From the NCBI GenBank assembly GCA_024640225.1, contig JAHEFK010000002.1:1-64000 (forward strand): 64,000 bases of DNA, written 5' to 3'. Below, one piece after another: positions 37,752 through 49,663 of this stretch. A program made the translations under genes and the position numbers. How positions within the stretch are numbered: the first letter of the stretch is position 1; every line of letters begins with the position of its first letter. The notes beneath the pieces are model-generated. The model saw only the letters and a list, made by a program, of their open reading frames with translations. It ran no database searches and was not told the DNA's origin. This DNA comes from Bacteroidota bacterium (GTDB lineage: Bacteria; Bacteroidota; Bacteroidia; Chitinophagales; Chitinophagaceae).

Positions 37752-38333
37752 ATGTTTAATTTAATTTTATTTGGCCCTCCAGGTTGTGGTAAAGGAACTC
37801 AGTCGACAAACATCATTGAGCGTTATCAATTACAACATATTTCTACGGGCGATTTATTGCGTCATGAAGTAAGTAATGAAACAACCCTTGGCGTTGAAGC
37901 AAAAAAATATATGGACCAAGGTTTATTGGTGCCAGACGAGGTGGTAATTGGAATGATCAGTTCTAAAATTGATGAAACACCTAATACCCGTGGATTTATA
38001 TTTGATGGTTTCCCGCGTACGAAAGCACAAGCAGAGGCATTGGATAAACTATTAGATTTTAAAGCGGCGCCTATTCAATTAGTACTTTCTTTAGAAGTGC
38101 CTGAAGACGAATTGGTGAGACGCATAGTAGAGCGTGGTATTACCTCTGGTAGAAGCGACGATAATGAAGAAGTAATTAGTAAACGTATCCGTGAGTATTA
38201 TGAAAAAACAGCGCCAGTAGCTAGTTATTATGATAGCTTAGGAAAATTAGTGCGTCTTGTAGGTAATGGAACTATTGAGGCTACCTTTGAATTAATTAAA
38301 AAAGAAATAGAGCAATATCTCTTACCAGCCTAG
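37752..38333 (+). CDS. adk: Adenylate kinase
   Basis: It interconverts ATP + AMP and 2 ADP. The 193 residues are the short form without the zinc LID domain. P-loop [23 protein letters not shown] (AMP site), [15 protein letters not shown] and the Arg-rich [10 protein letters not shown] region are all intact. Its TAG overlaps the GTG start of obg by one base. Confidence 0.97.
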   Translation: MFNLILFGPPGCGKGTQSTNIIERYQLQHISTGDLLRHEVSNETTLGVEAKKYMDQGLLVPDEVVIGMISSKIDETPNTRGFIFDGFPRTKAQAEALDKLLDFKAAPIQLVLSLEVPEDELVRRIVERGITSGRSDDNEEVISKRIREYYEKTAPVASYYDSLGKLVRLVGNGTIEATFELIKKEIEQYLLPA

Positions 38334-39322
38334 TGGAAAAAGCAAACTTTGTAGATTATATACGTGTATTTTGTCATTCGGGAAAAGGGGGCGCAGGAAG
38401 TGCTCACATGGCCCGTACTAAATTTAATGCACAAGCTGGTCCAGATGGCGGAGATGGTGGCAGAGGTGGGCATATTATCTTAAGAGGTAATAGACAATTG
38501 TGGACTCTTTTACATTTACGTTATCATAAAAATATTATTGCTAAAGATGGCCGTAATGGAGATAAAAATAAATGCACTGGTCATGATGGAGAAGATATTA
38601 TTATCGAAGTTCCATTAGGTACCATTGCAAGAGATGAGGAAACAGGTGAAGTAGAAGCAGAAATTTTAGAAGAAGGTCAAGAAATAATTTGGTGCAAAGG
38701 CGGTCGTGGCGGATTAGGCAATTACAACTTTGCTACCTCCACCAACCAGGCACCTGAATATGCACAACCGGGCGAATTAGGAACTGAAGGCTGGAAATAT
38801 TTAGAACTTAAAATATTAGCGGATGTTGGTTTAGTAGGTTTTCCTAATGCTGGAAAATCAACGCTCTTATCCGTTATCAGCGCAGCAAAACCTAAAATTG
38901 CTAATTATGCATTTACTACCTTAACACCGCAATTAGGTATGGTGCCTTACAGAGACGATGCATCATTTTGTGTTGCAGATCTACCAGGTATCATTGAAGG
39001 CGCGGCAGAAGGTAAAGGATTAGGTCATCGTTTTTTAAGACACATCGAGCGTAATTCGGTATTGCTATTTTTAATTCCTGCAGATAGTCAAGATCACGCC
39101 AAAGAATTTGAAGTGCTTATTAATGAGTTGCAACAATTTAATCCTGAACTGATGGATAAAAATATGTTGATAGCTATTAGTAAATCAGATATGCTTGATG
39201 ATGAATTGAAAAGTGAAATAGCAAAAACACTTCCAAAGGCAGTGCCTCATTTATTTATATCATCAGCGGCTAATCAAGGCATTGTAGCCTTGAAAGATGC
39301 TTTATGGAATATGCTAACTTAA
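38333..39322 (+). CDS. obg: GTPase Obg (ribosome assembly)
   Basis: A large-subunit assembly GTPase and stress regulator. The 329 residues start with GTG, overlapping the adk TAG. The N-terminal glycine-rich Obg fold ([28 protein letters not shown]) is followed by a G domain from ~160, with [12 protein letters not shown], the switch segment with [27 protein letters not shown] and SKSDMLD. The C-terminal OCT domain is absent, as is common in Bacteroidota. The last 4 nt overlap the convergent pnuC gene. Confidence 0.97.
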   Translation: MEKANFVDYIRVFCHSGKGGAGSAHMARTKFNAQAGPDGGDGGRGGHIILRGNRQLWTLLHLRYHKNIIAKDGRNGDKNKCTGHDGEDIIIEVPLGTIARDEETGEVEAEILEEGQEIIWCKGGRGGLGNYNFATSTNQAPEYAQPGELGTEGWKYLELKILADVGLVGFPNAGKSTLLSVISAAKPKIANYAFTTLTPQLGMVPYRDDASFCVADLPGIIEGAAEGKGLGHRFLRHIERNSVLLFLIPADSQDHAKEFEVLINELQQFNPELMDKNMLIAISKSDMLDDELKSEIAKTLPKAVPHLFISSAANQGIVALKDALWNMLT

Positions 39323-39939
39323 TAGTTTGCTCCCGCCTTTTGTTTCCAACTTTTCAGCCCATAAAAGGTTAAAATAGTAAACACACTATATTGAACGCTC
39401 GTAAAAGCATAGCCTTTCACGTAATATAAGGGTATGCAGACTGAATTAGTGAGCAGCCACCAATACCAACTTTCTACTTTTTTTTGTGTCATTAGATACA
39501 TGCCCGTAAAGGCAGCCGCACTTGCTAGAGCGTCTGCAAAAGGAATGGTATCTGGAGAAAAATATTTTTTAAGCATCATCAGCGAACAAATGAACAATAC
39601 GAAGAAGCTACTAAAGAATAGTAATTGCTGAATCTGTTGTTTTTTAGTGGAATAGCTTATGGGTAAGGAATCGTTATTTTTAGACTTATTTTCCCAATGA
39701 TACCAACCATAACAACCCATTATAGAATAGAATAGATTTACTACACTTTCTCCAAATAGCGATCCTTGAAGGCAAATAACAATATAAATCAGGGTGCTTA
39801 TTAATCCAATAGGATAGGTATATACATGTGCTTTGCGAGAATACAGCACGGAAACAATACCCGTTATAACTGCAATGAATTCTAATGCTTGGGTATGTAT
39901 AAGTTGATTGTAAAAGCTACTAATAAAATGCGCTAACAT
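39319..39939 (-). CDS. pnuC: PnuC-family nicotinamide riboside transporter (second copy)
   Basis: A seven-helix membrane transporter of 206 residues. The core shows [39 protein letters not shown] and [23 protein letters not shown], the classic PnuC pattern with paired aromatics. It most likely imports nicotinamide riboside for NAD synthesis. No NAD-kinase-type NadR gene is nearby. A hairpin (yceI terminator) stands only about a dozen bases before its ATG, so its expression may depend on read-through. Confidence 0.9.
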   Translation of the reverse strand: MLAHFISSFYNQLIHTQALEFIAVITGIVSVLYSRKAHVYTYPIGLISTLIYIVICLQGSLFGESVVNLFYSIMGCYGWYHWENKSKNNDSLPISYSTKKQQIQQLLFFSSFFVLFICSLMMLKKYFSPDTIPFADALASAAAFTGMYLMTQKKVESWYWWLLTNSVCIPLYYVKGYAFTSVQYSVFTILTFYGLKSWKQKAGANY

Positions 39940-39950
39940 ACTAACAAGGT

Positions 39951-39982
39951 AAAAAAAAGGTGCGAATTAATTCGCACCTTTT
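39951..39982 (-). terminator. Terminator of the YceI gene / pnuC leader hairpin
   Basis: On the minus strand the stem AAAAGGTGCGAA/TTCGCACCTTTT, with a TTAA tip, is followed by a T-tract (A8 on the plus strand, 39951-39958). It lies about 11 nt before the pnuC ATG. It can end the yceI transcript and may also gate pnuC. Confidence 0.85.
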
Positions 39983-39999
39983 AGCATTTTATAGATTCT

Positions 40000-40677
40000 T
40001 TATTTTGAACAAACAGTATGAATTTTTAAAGTCACATCTGGATGAATAAATTTGTCTTTAAAGCTCTTGTCGTTACCATAAGATAAATTCCATTGCGTTC
40101 TGTCGAATGTGAAATGAGCATCTGCAGTAATTACGCCATTAGCTTGACTTACTTTTGCTGGGAAAGAAATGCTTTTAGTAACATTTTTTAAAGTTAAGTT
40201 ACCTGTAATAGTATGCGTAGCATCCTTCATTAAAAGACCAACTGTATCTACTGTGTTGGAAACAGAAGTAATTTCTAATGTAGCTGTTGCAAAGGTATCT
40301 ACATTGAAAAAATCAGGACTTAATAAATGACCTTCTAATTTATGCGTATAAGCAGTATCGGTCATATCATCTGTTTTCAAAGATTTGATATCAATGGTGA
40401 ATTTTCCACCTGTGATTGCATTGCTAGAGTCTACTAATAAATAGCCAGCTTGTAATTTAAAGGTACCGTGGTGTTGTGTTTTACCAATTTCAAGTTTACC
40501 CAAACCTTTACTTGCCAACCATTCAACGTTTGATTCTGCAATGTTTGCATTTAATGTGTCGCCAGAAGTAGTTACTTCTTGAGCATCTGTTGCTGAAACT
40601 TTATCAGCATCTGAAGAGGAGTTACAAGCTGCGAAGAATGTGCTTGCTGCAGCGAAAGCTAAAATAATTTTTTTCAT
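40000..40677 (-). CDS. YceI-family lipocalin-like lipoprotein
   Basis: A lipoprotein signal (MKKIILAFAAASTFFAAC, lipobox FAAC) is followed by a polar Ser/Asp linker. The ~170-residue YceI domain has NVEWLASKGLGKLE near its start, GKFTIDIKSLKTDD, HLLSPDFFNVDTFATATLEI, HTITGNLTLKNVTKSISFP and FDRTQWNLSYG. YceI proteins bind isoprenoid-type lipids in a beta barrel. The role here is unknown. I take the start at 40677; the ATG at 40716 adds residues before the signal peptide and lies beyond the promoter. Confidence 0.92.
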   Translation of the reverse strand: MKKIILAFAAASTFFAACNSSSDADKVSATDAQEVTTSGDTLNANIAESNVEWLASKGLGKLEIGKTQHHGTFKLQAGYLLVDSSNAITGGKFTIDIKSLKTDDMTDTAYTHKLEGHLLSPDFFNVDTFATATLEITSVSNTVDTVGLLMKDATHTITGNLTLKNVTKSISFPAKVSQANGVITADAHFTFDRTQWNLSYGNDKSFKDKFIHPDVTLKIHTVCSK

Positions 40678-40697
40678 GTTTTTATAATTTTGAATAG

Positions 40698-40705
40698 CAA
40701 AAGTA
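40698..40705 (-). promoter_or_regulatory. Promoter -7 element for the YceI gene
   Basis: The minus strand reads TACTTTTG, 20 nt before the ATG at 40677. Confidence 0.6.
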
Positions 40706-40743
40706 AGACTGTACATGCTATAAAATATTAATCTATTTTAATA

Positions 40744-42060
40744 TTAACGTGCAATCCAGTCTTCTGGATTTACTCTAGCACTTTTATTATTTGCACCCAC
40801 TTTCCAAATTTGGAAATTAATCGTGGTTTCACCGTCAATATTACCAACTACACCAATATGTTGCTTTGTTTTTACACGATCGCCTGCTTTTACCGATACC
40901 GCGCCTAATTTGGAATATACTGTAAAGAACTTACCATGGTTAATCATAACCGTTTGTCCCATACCTGCCGAAAAGACACTCGATACCACGCCATCAAAAA
41001 CAGCGCGCGCAGGGGCATTAGCATTTGTTTTGATATCGACTCCAAAATTTTCAACGAGTACTTTCTCGGCTATAGGATGTTTATGTGTACCAAAAGACTC
41101 TGATATAAAGCCTTTTTCAACAGGCCATGGTAGTCTGCCTCGATTAGCTTCAAAATTGTCTGATAATGCAGCTTCTGAAGGCGTAAGATTAGAAATATAA
41201 GAGTTAGAAACAGGTTTTGGTTTATACGGTTCTACATTAGCGGTGCCTCCTGTATTTGGTTTGCTGGTTGCATTGCCCTTAGCCACTTGTTTTTTTTGTT
41301 CTTCTTCTGCCTTTTTTCTAGCTATTTCAATTTCTCTTTGAATAATATTGCTGATCGCTGTATTTAATTGTCTTGTTTGTCGTTGCTTTTTTTCTATTTG
41401 AGCAGTCAATTCCTTTTCTCTTCCTTTCAAATCCTTAACTACTTTGTTGGTTTCGTTGGTTTCTACTTCTAATTCTCTTTTTTGTTGTACTTCGGCCATC
41501 AACAATTTATCCTTTTCCGATTTGATAACGTTCAGGTCATCAATTTTTTCGTGCAGTTTAATTTGCGTTTTTCGAATGAGCACCGCTTGTTGTTCTCTAT
41601 AATCTCTATATTTTTTCAAATATTTTAATCGTCTAATAGCATCGTTAAAATCGCTTGATGAAAATATAAATGCCATCATGTTATATGAACTTCTATTGGC
41701 ATACGCATAGCGCACAGATTGAGCGTAGCGTGCTTTTTGAATGTTTAATTGTTGCTGTAGGCTGCTTACCTCATGGGATGAAGTAGCTATTGAATTGGTA
41801 ATGCTTCCCAATTCTTGATTAATATTGCCAATTAGCTTTTTTCTACTGTTTAATTTTTCTTGCAAAATGCGAAGTTGCGCTAAGGTGGCATTTTTGTCTT
41901 TGTTGGTATTCGCTAATTCTCTTTTATAGGATTCAATTTCATCCATCAATTGCTGTTTACGCTTTTCTAATTCTGCTCTAGTAGGCATGCCAGCAGGCTG
42001 CACTTGAGCTACAGATTGGGTGATTGAAAAAATGAACAATAAGAGAATAAATAAGCGCAT
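40744..42060 (-). CDS. EnvC-like murein hydrolase activator (degenerate LytM domain)
   Basis: A signal peptide (MRLFILLLFIFSITQSVAQ) is followed by a long coiled coil (~25-245), a linker and a C-terminal LytM/M23 fold (~315-438). Active M23 enzymes have HxxxD and HxH zinc ligands. Here the first site reads ENFGVDI and the HxH position reads YSKLGAV, so zinc ligands are missing although HG (INHGKFF) remains. Coiled coil plus degenerate LytM is the EnvC pattern, which activates cell-division amidases rather than cutting murein itself. The promoter is TATTTTTG on the minus strand at 42084-42091. Confidence 0.88.
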   Translation of the reverse strand: MRLFILLLFIFSITQSVAQVQPAGMPTRAELEKRKQQLMDEIESYKRELANTNKDKNATLAQLRILQEKLNSRKKLIGNINQELGSITNSIATSSHEVSSLQQQLNIQKARYAQSVRYAYANRSSYNMMAFIFSSSDFNDAIRRLKYLKKYRDYREQQAVLIRKTQIKLHEKIDDLNVIKSEKDKLLMAEVQQKRELEVETNETNKVVKDLKGREKELTAQIEKKQRQTRQLNTAISNIIQREIEIARKKAEEEQKKQVAKGNATSKPNTGGTANVEPYKPKPVSNSYISNLTPSEAALSDNFEANRGRLPWPVEKGFISESFGTHKHPIAEKVLVENFGVDIKTNANAPARAVFDGVVSSVFSAGMGQTVMINHGKFFTVYSKLGAVSVKAGDRVKTKQHIGVVGNIDGETTINFQIWKVGANNKSARVNPEDWIAR

Positions 42061-42083
42061 GGTAAGCCAAATTTCGATTTCAA

Positions 42084-42091
42084 CAAAAATA
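42084..42091 (-). promoter_or_regulatory. Promoter -7 element for the EnvC-like gene
   Basis: The minus strand reads TATTTTTG, 23 nt upstream of the ATG. Confidence 0.5.
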
Positions 42092-42147
42092 ACTAAACTA
42101 ATAAGGATTTTGGCATTATTTATAAAGTTTTAACGACTAAGTTTATA

Positions 42148-42178
42148 TTTGTTGTATCGTATAATAGCAATACCTTTG
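42148..42178 (+). promoter_or_regulatory. Promoter for yicC-gldH-kinase
   Basis: TTTG (42148-42151), exactly 19 nt, then TACCTTTG (42171-42178). This is the best full match to the Bacteroidota promoter in the window. Confidence 0.8.
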
Positions 42179-42227
42179 CGTTTATTACACGCCAATTATT
42201 TAATTCAATTTAGAAATTCATATTCAC

Positions 42228-43106
42228 ATGCTTTATTCAATGACAGGGTTTGGAAGAACCGAGGGGATGATAGGAAACAGACAAATAGCTGTTGAGATTA
42301 AATCGCTTAATGGTAAGCAACTAGATATTTTTACGAAATTACCTTCTTTCGTTCGTGCACATGATATCGATATTAGAACGATGCTTCAAAATGAATTGGT
42401 TAGGGGCTCTATTGAATTTAATTTGCAAATAAAGCAAGATGGCAGTACACGACCTATGGTGGTAAATAAGGAAATGGCTACTTATTATTATAATGCGATG
42501 CAATCAATAGCTGAAGATTTGCAAGTAAGTCAAGATCATATTTTAGCCACGCTAATGCAATTGCCAGAGGTGGTAACACAAGAGCAGCCAGAGCAATTAA
42601 GTGAGGAAGAATGGATGGCTATTAAGCAATTTATACAATCATCTATGGAAGCGCTTATGCAACACCGTTTGGTTGAAGGAGCGGTGATCAAAGCTGGATT
42701 ATTAGCTAATATTAATACCATCCAAGATGTCTTATCTCAAATTATTCCATTGGAGCAAGATCGCATGGAGCGAATCAAACAACGTATTCAGCAACATATT
42801 GCTGAACATATTCCAGCTGATCAAATAGACGCTAATCGATTTGAGCAAGAACTTATTTTTTATATCGAGAAATTAGATTTTACAGAAGAAAAACAACGCT
42901 TAACTCAGCATTGTGTTTTCTTTAAGGAAGTTTTAGATAATAACGAAATTAGTAAAGGCAAGAAATTAGGTTTCATCTTACAAGAAGTAGGTAGGGAAAT
43001 TAATACGCTTGGTTCTAAAGCAAATGATGCGACCATTCAACAGTTGGTTGTGAAAATGAAAGATGAATTAGAAAAAGCAAAAGAACAAATTTTAAATGCA
43101 CTCTAA
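42228..43106 (+). CDS. YicC-family endoribonuclease
   Basis: The 292 residues have the family start MLYSMTGFGRTE, EIKSLNGKQLD, RGSIEFNLQI, and the C-terminal DUF1732 part with FEQELIFYIEKLDFTEEKQRL. EEKQRL-H and GKKLGFILQEVGREINTLGSKAND are also present. E. coli YicC is an RNase that acts on small RNA such as RyhB. It is conserved and non-essential in most bacteria. It is 9 nt before gldH. Confidence 0.93.
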   Translation: MLYSMTGFGRTEGMIGNRQIAVEIKSLNGKQLDIFTKLPSFVRAHDIDIRTMLQNELVRGSIEFNLQIKQDGSTRPMVVNKEMATYYYNAMQSIAEDLQVSQDHILATLMQLPEVVTQEQPEQLSEEEWMAIKQFIQSSMEALMQHRLVEGAVIKAGLLANINTIQDVLSQIIPLEQDRMERIKQRIQQHIAEHIPADQIDANRFEQELIFYIEKLDFTEEKQRLTQHCVFFKEVLDNNEISKGKKLGFILQEVGREINTLGSKANDATIQQLVVKMKDELEKAKEQILNAL

Positions 43107-43115
43107 TTATATTAT

Positions 43116-43607
43116 ATGAAAAAAGTATACCTTCTTACCATTGGAATATTATTTTTTGGAATAGCCATGCAAAGTTGCACCCATATTGATATGTACCAAA
43201 AGCAAGTTGCGCTCAATCATAATGTTTGGGATCATAAAGAAAAGGCTAGTTTCGAATTTAACATAGAAGATACGGCAGCTAATTATCAATTGTATTTTTT
43301 AATTAGACATACCGATGCTTATCCTTTTTCAAATATTTGGTTGTCAATAACTACACAATTGCCGGGCGAAAAAGAAGGCGTAGAAAGTAAAGTAGAGATT
43401 CCATTAGCCGATAAAAATGGCAAATGGTTGGGCAGAGGCATGGGAGAAATTTATGAACAATTGATGCCATTATCTGGAACAAGCGGGCATTCAAAATTTA
43501 CCAAGAAGGGTATGTATAAAATTACTTTTCAGCAAATTATGCGAGAAAATCCATTGCCAGAAATTCTTCAAGTGGGATTACGCGTAGAAAAACAAAAAAC
43601 TAACTAA
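43116..43607 (+). CDS. gldH: Gliding motility lipoprotein GldH
   Basis: A lipoprotein signal with lipobox MQSC (Cys21) is followed by a ~140-residue beta-rich domain: Y-x-x-NHNVWDHKEKASFEF, DTAANYQLYFLIRHTDAYPFSNIWL, then GRGMGEIYEQL. This fits GldH, needed for gliding and T9SS function in Flavobacterium and widely kept in Bacteroidota. It acts at the inner or outer membrane. It is next to yicC and a histidine kinase in one apparent transcription unit. Confidence 0.88.
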   Translation: MKKVYLLTIGILFFGIAMQSCTHIDMYQKQVALNHNVWDHKEKASFEFNIEDTAANYQLYFLIRHTDAYPFSNIWLSITTQLPGEKEGVESKVEIPLADKNGKWLGRGMGEIYEQLMPLSGTSGHSKFTKKGMYKITFQQIMRENPLPEILQVGLRVEKQKTN

Positions 43608-43618
43608 GTCTGTTCTTT

Positions 43619-44587
43619 ATGAAACGCATTAGTCTATTACATTTTATGTTGTTTTTTTATGTAGTAGCCGCATTGGTATTTTGGGGCGTAAGTCTAGAAA
43701 AGCAAAGTCAGCTTTTATTTAATAAAGAACAACAATTGCTCTTAGTTGAGTATAAAAATCAAACACATACTACTGCTTTTCAACAGCAACTACAACAAAT
43801 CGCGAATAAAAGAGATCGTAGAACCAAGCAATATATTGCAGAGGGCAGTACCTTTTTAATTGTAATCTTAATAGGTGCAACCGTTGTTTTTAGTTTTTAT
43901 AGCCGAACCAATAGGCTTAACAAACAACAAAACAATTTTATGTTAGCAGTAACCCACGAATTGAAATCACCTTTGGCCGCTATAAAACTCAATCTAGAAA
44001 CGCTTGAAAAACGAAATTTAGATGCTGATCAGCAAAAATTATTATTACAACGAAGTGTTACAGAGAGCAACCGATTAAATGATCTGTGTAACAATATGCT
44101 CTTGGCCTCTCAAATGGAAGGGAAGCAATACCAGGCCGTTCAAGAAAAAATTATTTTTTCTGATTTAGTAGCACAAAGTATCCAGCAATTTTCAAGTCGC
44201 TTTGGCAATAGATTTACATTGGATAATGCCACATCTTGTTCTATTTTAGGGGATGCTTTTCTAATTCAATTGGCCGTTCATAATATTTTAGATAATGCCG
44301 TTAAATATGCACCTGCAGCTACCAACATTGCAGTTAGCGTGTATGCCGATCAACAATGGGCCTATTGCTCTATTGCAGATGAAGGTGAAGGCATTGCCGC
44401 AGAAGAGCAACAAGAAGTATTTAAGAAGTTTTATAGAATTGGAAACGAACAAGTACGAACAAAGAAAGGTACAGGTTTGGGTTTGTATTTAACTAAGAAA
44501 ATTATAGTGCAACACAAGGGAAGTATTTATCTTAAAGAGCCAGCTGAAAAGGGTTGTACATTCATTATTAAATTACCTCTGGTTTAA
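43619..44587 (+). CDS. Small membrane sensor histidine kinase
   Basis: The 322 residues have two membrane helices (~8-26 and ~76-96) around a short (~50-residue) periplasmic part. A HisKA domain follows, with His113 in VTHELKSPLAAIKLNLETL. The HATPase domain has LDNAVKYAP (N box), DEGEGIAAEEQQ (G1), FKKFYRIG (F box) and GTGLGLYLTKKII (G2). There is no HAMP or PAS domain. No response regulator lies next to it. It ends directly against the rnhB stop. Confidence 0.92.
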   Translation: MKRISLLHFMLFFYVVAALVFWGVSLEKQSQLLFNKEQQLLLVEYKNQTHTTAFQQQLQQIANKRDRRTKQYIAEGSTFLIVILIGATVVFSFYSRTNRLNKQQNNFMLAVTHELKSPLAAIKLNLETLEKRNLDADQQKLLLQRSVTESNRLNDLCNNMLLASQMEGKQYQAVQEKIIFSDLVAQSIQQFSSRFGNRFTLDNATSCSILGDAFLIQLAVHNILDNAVKYAPAATNIAVSVYADQQWAYCSIADEGEGIAAEEQQEVFKKFYRIGNEQVRTKKGTGLGLYLTKKIIVQHKGSIYLKEPAEKGCTFIIKLPLV

Positions 44588-45166
44588 TTACGTATACTTA
44601 AAGGTAACTCGGTGAAGTGGTGTTAACCCATGTGCTGCAATAAGTGCTTTGTGGGCTTTAGTAGGATAACCTTTGTTTTCATTCCATTTATAATGAGGAT
44701 AATCTTGATGTGCGGCATACATAAAATCATCTCTATAGGTTTTTGCTAAAATACTTGCTGCTGCAATAGCTGCATATTTCCCATCTCCTTTTATAACGCA
44801 CTCATGAGCAATACCTAAATACGGTGTAAATCTATTGCCATCAATTAGTAATAATGCAGGCTTTACTTGAAGATTGTCAATGGCCTTATGCATTGCTTTG
44901 AAAGAAGCTTTTAGAATATTAATGGCATCAATTTCTTGTGGTGATACCTGAGCTACTGCAAATGCTAGTGCCTCTTTCTCAATGATAGGTCGCAATAGTT
45001 CTCGTTGATGCTCATTCAGTTGTTTACTATCGTTTAATAAAGGGTGATAAAAATCATTGGGTAAAATTACCGATGCTGCAAATACCGGTCCTGCCAAACA
45101 GCCTCTTCCGGCTTCATCGCAGCCTGCTTCTATAAGTCCTTTTTTAAAGTAGGGTAGTAATGCCAT
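44588..45166 (-). CDS. rnhB: Ribonuclease HII
   Basis: It cuts RNA in RNA-DNA hybrids and single ribonucleotides in DNA. The 192 residues have [20 protein letters not shown] (first Asp-Glu metal site), [21 protein letters not shown] and the C-terminal-side [15 protein letters not shown]. The GRG motif typical of HII enzymes is present. Confidence 0.96.
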   Translation of the reverse strand: MALLPYFKKGLIEAGCDEAGRGCLAGPVFAASVILPNDFYHPLLNDSKQLNEHQRELLRPIIEKEALAFAVAQVSPQEIDAINILKASFKAMHKAIDNLQVKPALLLIDGNRFTPYLGIAHECVIKGDGKYAAIAAASILAKTYRDDFMYAAHQDYPHYKWNENKGYPTKAHKALIAAHGLTPLHRVTFKYT

Positions 45167-45231
45167 AAGTATTATTTTTTAAAGATACATTTCAATTTGA
45201 TAAGTTATTAGAAAAGCATGCACAAAGATTG

Positions 45232-45239
45232 TACCTTTG
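45232..45239 (+). promoter_or_regulatory. Promoter -7 element for the pseudouridine synthase gene
   Basis: TACCTTTG matches TAnnTTTG, 25 nt before the ATG. Confidence 0.6.
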
Positions 45240-45264
45240 TCTTTACGATTGAATTGTAAAATTT

Positions 45265-46404
45265 ATGGAGCCCAGAAAAAATAGTAAAACGCATTCACCT
45301 AAAAGTGGAACCGCTAAAAGAAATAGCCCGGCAAAACCTGCAGGTGATAAAAAAGCAACCGTATCCAAATCTGAGAAAAAAGATGCGGGTGCCCACCCTT
45401 TTGATAAGTTCATGAAAAAAACGAATCCTAAAACAGCTTATAAAAATGAGCGTAAACAAGATCGTTTAACAGAAGAGAAAAATAAAAAAGAGTTTTTTAA
45501 TGCTAAAGAAAGTAGCTTTAAAAAAGATAGACCGTATGCTAAAAAAGATACTGCAGTATCTAAATACGGACCAGCACCTAAGGTTACTGATTATACTAAA
45601 ACAAAAACTACTCCAGAACGCACATCTAAAACGGGAAAAAAACTAATTTCAAAAAAGAGCTTTCATCACAATCAAGATTTTGAAGAACTTCCAGAAGCAG
45701 CTATGCCACTTAATAAATATCTTGCGCATGCAGGTATTTGTGGAAGAAGAGATGCTGCTGCATTGATAAAATCAGGAAAAGTTACATTGAATGGTGTTGT
45801 TTTTACTGAACCAGGTTATAGAGTTCAAGAAACGGATGTGGTCATGTACGATCAAGTAGTTGTAAAACCTGTACAAGATAAAGTATACATACTGTTGAAT
45901 AAACCAAAAGGCTTTATAACTACTACCGATGACGAGCGTAGTAGAAAAACAGTAATGGATTTAGTGAAAAATGCCGATGCCGGTAGAATGTACCCTGTAG
46001 GGCGATTAGATAGAAACACTACAGGATTGTTATTAATGACGAATGATGGTGATTTAGCTCAAAAATTATCACATCCTAAAAACGCTGTGAAGAAAATTTA
46101 TCAAGCCGAATTAGATAAAGATTTTAAGAAAGAAGATTTTGAAAAAGTGCAAGCAGGCTTAACCTTAGAAGATGGTTTGATTAAGGTTGATGAAATTGCT
46201 TACCTAGAAACTAAACGTACCATTGGTATTGAAATTCATAGTGGTAAAAATAGAATTGTAAGAAGAATTTTTGAATCCTTAGGGTATGTGGTAGAAAAGC
46301 TAGACAGAGTGATGTATGCTAATTTAACCAAGAAAAATATTCAAAGAGGCAAATGGCGCTTTCTTACAGATAAAGAAATTATCTTTTTAAAACATTTTAA
46401 ATAA
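45265..46404 (+). CDS. rRNA pseudouridine synthase (RsuA/RluB family) with long basic N-terminus
   Basis: It converts specific rRNA uridines to pseudouridine. The first ~145 residues are Lys/Ser/Thr-rich and probably disordered. An S4 RNA-binding domain (MPLNKYLAHAGICGRRDAAA, ~146-190) follows. The catalytic domain has LLNKPKGFITTTDDE and the active Asp in GRLDRNTTGLLLMTNDG, then SGKNRIVRRIFESLGY. RluB is more likely than RsuA or RluE, but I cannot fix the target base. The long basic extension is common in Bacteroidota homologs. Confidence 0.93.
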   Translation: MEPRKNSKTHSPKSGTAKRNSPAKPAGDKKATVSKSEKKDAGAHPFDKFMKKTNPKTAYKNERKQDRLTEEKNKKEFFNAKESSFKKDRPYAKKDTAVSKYGPAPKVTDYTKTKTTPERTSKTGKKLISKKSFHHNQDFEELPEAAMPLNKYLAHAGICGRRDAAALIKSGKVTLNGVVFTEPGYRVQETDVVMYDQVVVKPVQDKVYILLNKPKGFITTTDDERSRKTVMDLVKNADAGRMYPVGRLDRNTTGLLLMTNDGDLAQKLSHPKNAVKKIYQAELDKDFKKEDFEKVQAGLTLEDGLIKVDEIAYLETKRTIGIEIHSGKNRIVRRIFESLGYVVEKLDRVMYANLTKKNIQRGKWRFLTDKEIIFLKHFK

Positions 46405-46421
46405 GATTCAAGCCTCCTTTC

Positions 46422-47570
46422 ATGCGCATTGCAGCAGATAAAATACATGATGGAAAAAAGTTCTTACCACCACACTCGGTTATTTGTATAAACGAAACAG
46501 GTTGTATTGAAGCAATTGAATTCCATGAGCAAGCAACAGCTGTAGATGTTTATTATGAAGGCATCATTTGTCCGGGCTTTGTAAATGCGCATTGTCATTT
46601 AGAATTATCTCATTTAAAGCAAGTTGTTCCCAAACATACCGGTTTGGTTACCTTTTTGAGCTCCGTAAGTTTGCAGCGTGCACACAGCACCTTAGAACAA
46701 AGAAAATTAGCTATGCAAGTGGCGCATGATTTTCTTATTGCGAAAGGTACCGTTGCTATTGGCGATATTTCAAATAACGACGATTCGCTTTTGTTAAAGC
46801 AGCAATCACCTATTGCTATTCACACATTTATAGAGTGTTTGGGTTTTGCAGCGCCTTTTGCAGAAGCTCGATTTCAATACAGTACTGCTATAGAAGCAAC
46901 ATTTAAGAAGAGCAACTTATCCTGTTCTATTACACCGCATGCACCTTATTCTTTTTCTAGAGAATTATTGTCTTTAATAAATGAGCATCAGCAAGGAGCA
47001 ACCTTATCGATTCATAATCAAGAGTGTGCTGCAGAAAACGACTTGTATCTTTTTAAAGAAGGGGATATGCTCCGACTCTACGAAACCTTACAAACGAATA
47101 CGGATCATTTTCAGGCAAGCGGTAAAAGTTCTTTAGCTACCTATGCACCATGGATAGATCCTTCGCATCCTTTGTTGCTCGTGCATAATACTTTTTCCAC
47201 TAAAGAAGATATTGAAATTATTAAAGCAAGATTTAATAAAGCCTTTTGGTGTGTATGCCCCAATGCTAATCTTTATATAGAAAATACCTTGCCCCCCATA
47301 GCTTTACTCCAATCAATGGGCGTTCCTATTTGTATTGGCACAGATAGTTTAGCATCTAATGATCAATTGGATATTTGCTCTGAGCTCAATGTGTTGCTCG
47401 AACATTGCTCTGTGCATCTTGAGGATGTATTGCAATGGGCTACATGGAATGGTGCTAATGCCTTGTCTATGCAAAATCATTTAGGATGTATAGCAGAAAA
47501 GTATACCCCCGGACTTTTATTGCTCAAAGAAAAGGATAGACAAATAACATTTGTAAAACGCATTATCTAA
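46422..47570 (+). CDS. Amidohydrolase-family deaminase
   Basis: The 382 residues form a TIM-barrel metal hydrolase of the TrzA/cytosine-deaminase-like group. The metal and active-site motifs are NAHCHLELSHL, TPHAPYS, IHNQE and GTDSLASNDQLDI. The last two resemble aminofutalosine deaminase (MqnX) of the futalosine menaquinone route and S-adenosylhomocysteine-type deaminases. No other mqn gene is visible, so the substrate is open. It starts 17 nt after the pseudouridine synthase gene and ends 2 nt from ligA on the other strand. Confidence 0.8.
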   Translation: MRIAADKIHDGKKFLPPHSVICINETGCIEAIEFHEQATAVDVYYEGIICPGFVNAHCHLELSHLKQVVPKHTGLVTFLSSVSLQRAHSTLEQRKLAMQVAHDFLIAKGTVAIGDISNNDDSLLLKQQSPIAIHTFIECLGFAAPFAEARFQYSTAIEATFKKSNLSCSITPHAPYSFSRELLSLINEHQQGATLSIHNQECAAENDLYLFKEGDMLRLYETLQTNTDHFQASGKSSLATYAPWIDPSHPLLLVHNTFSTKEDIEIIKARFNKAFWCVCPNANLYIENTLPPIALLQSMGVPICIGTDSLASNDQLDICSELNVLLEHCSVHLEDVLQWATWNGANALSMQNHLGCIAEKYTPGLLLLKEKDRQITFVKRII

Positions 47571-47572
47571 TT

Positions 47573-49663
<2,091 letters not shown>

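Noticed and set aside
44295-44492. 65-codon frame inside the histidine kinase gene
   Set aside because: It overlaps the HATPase domain in another frame and has no support of its own.
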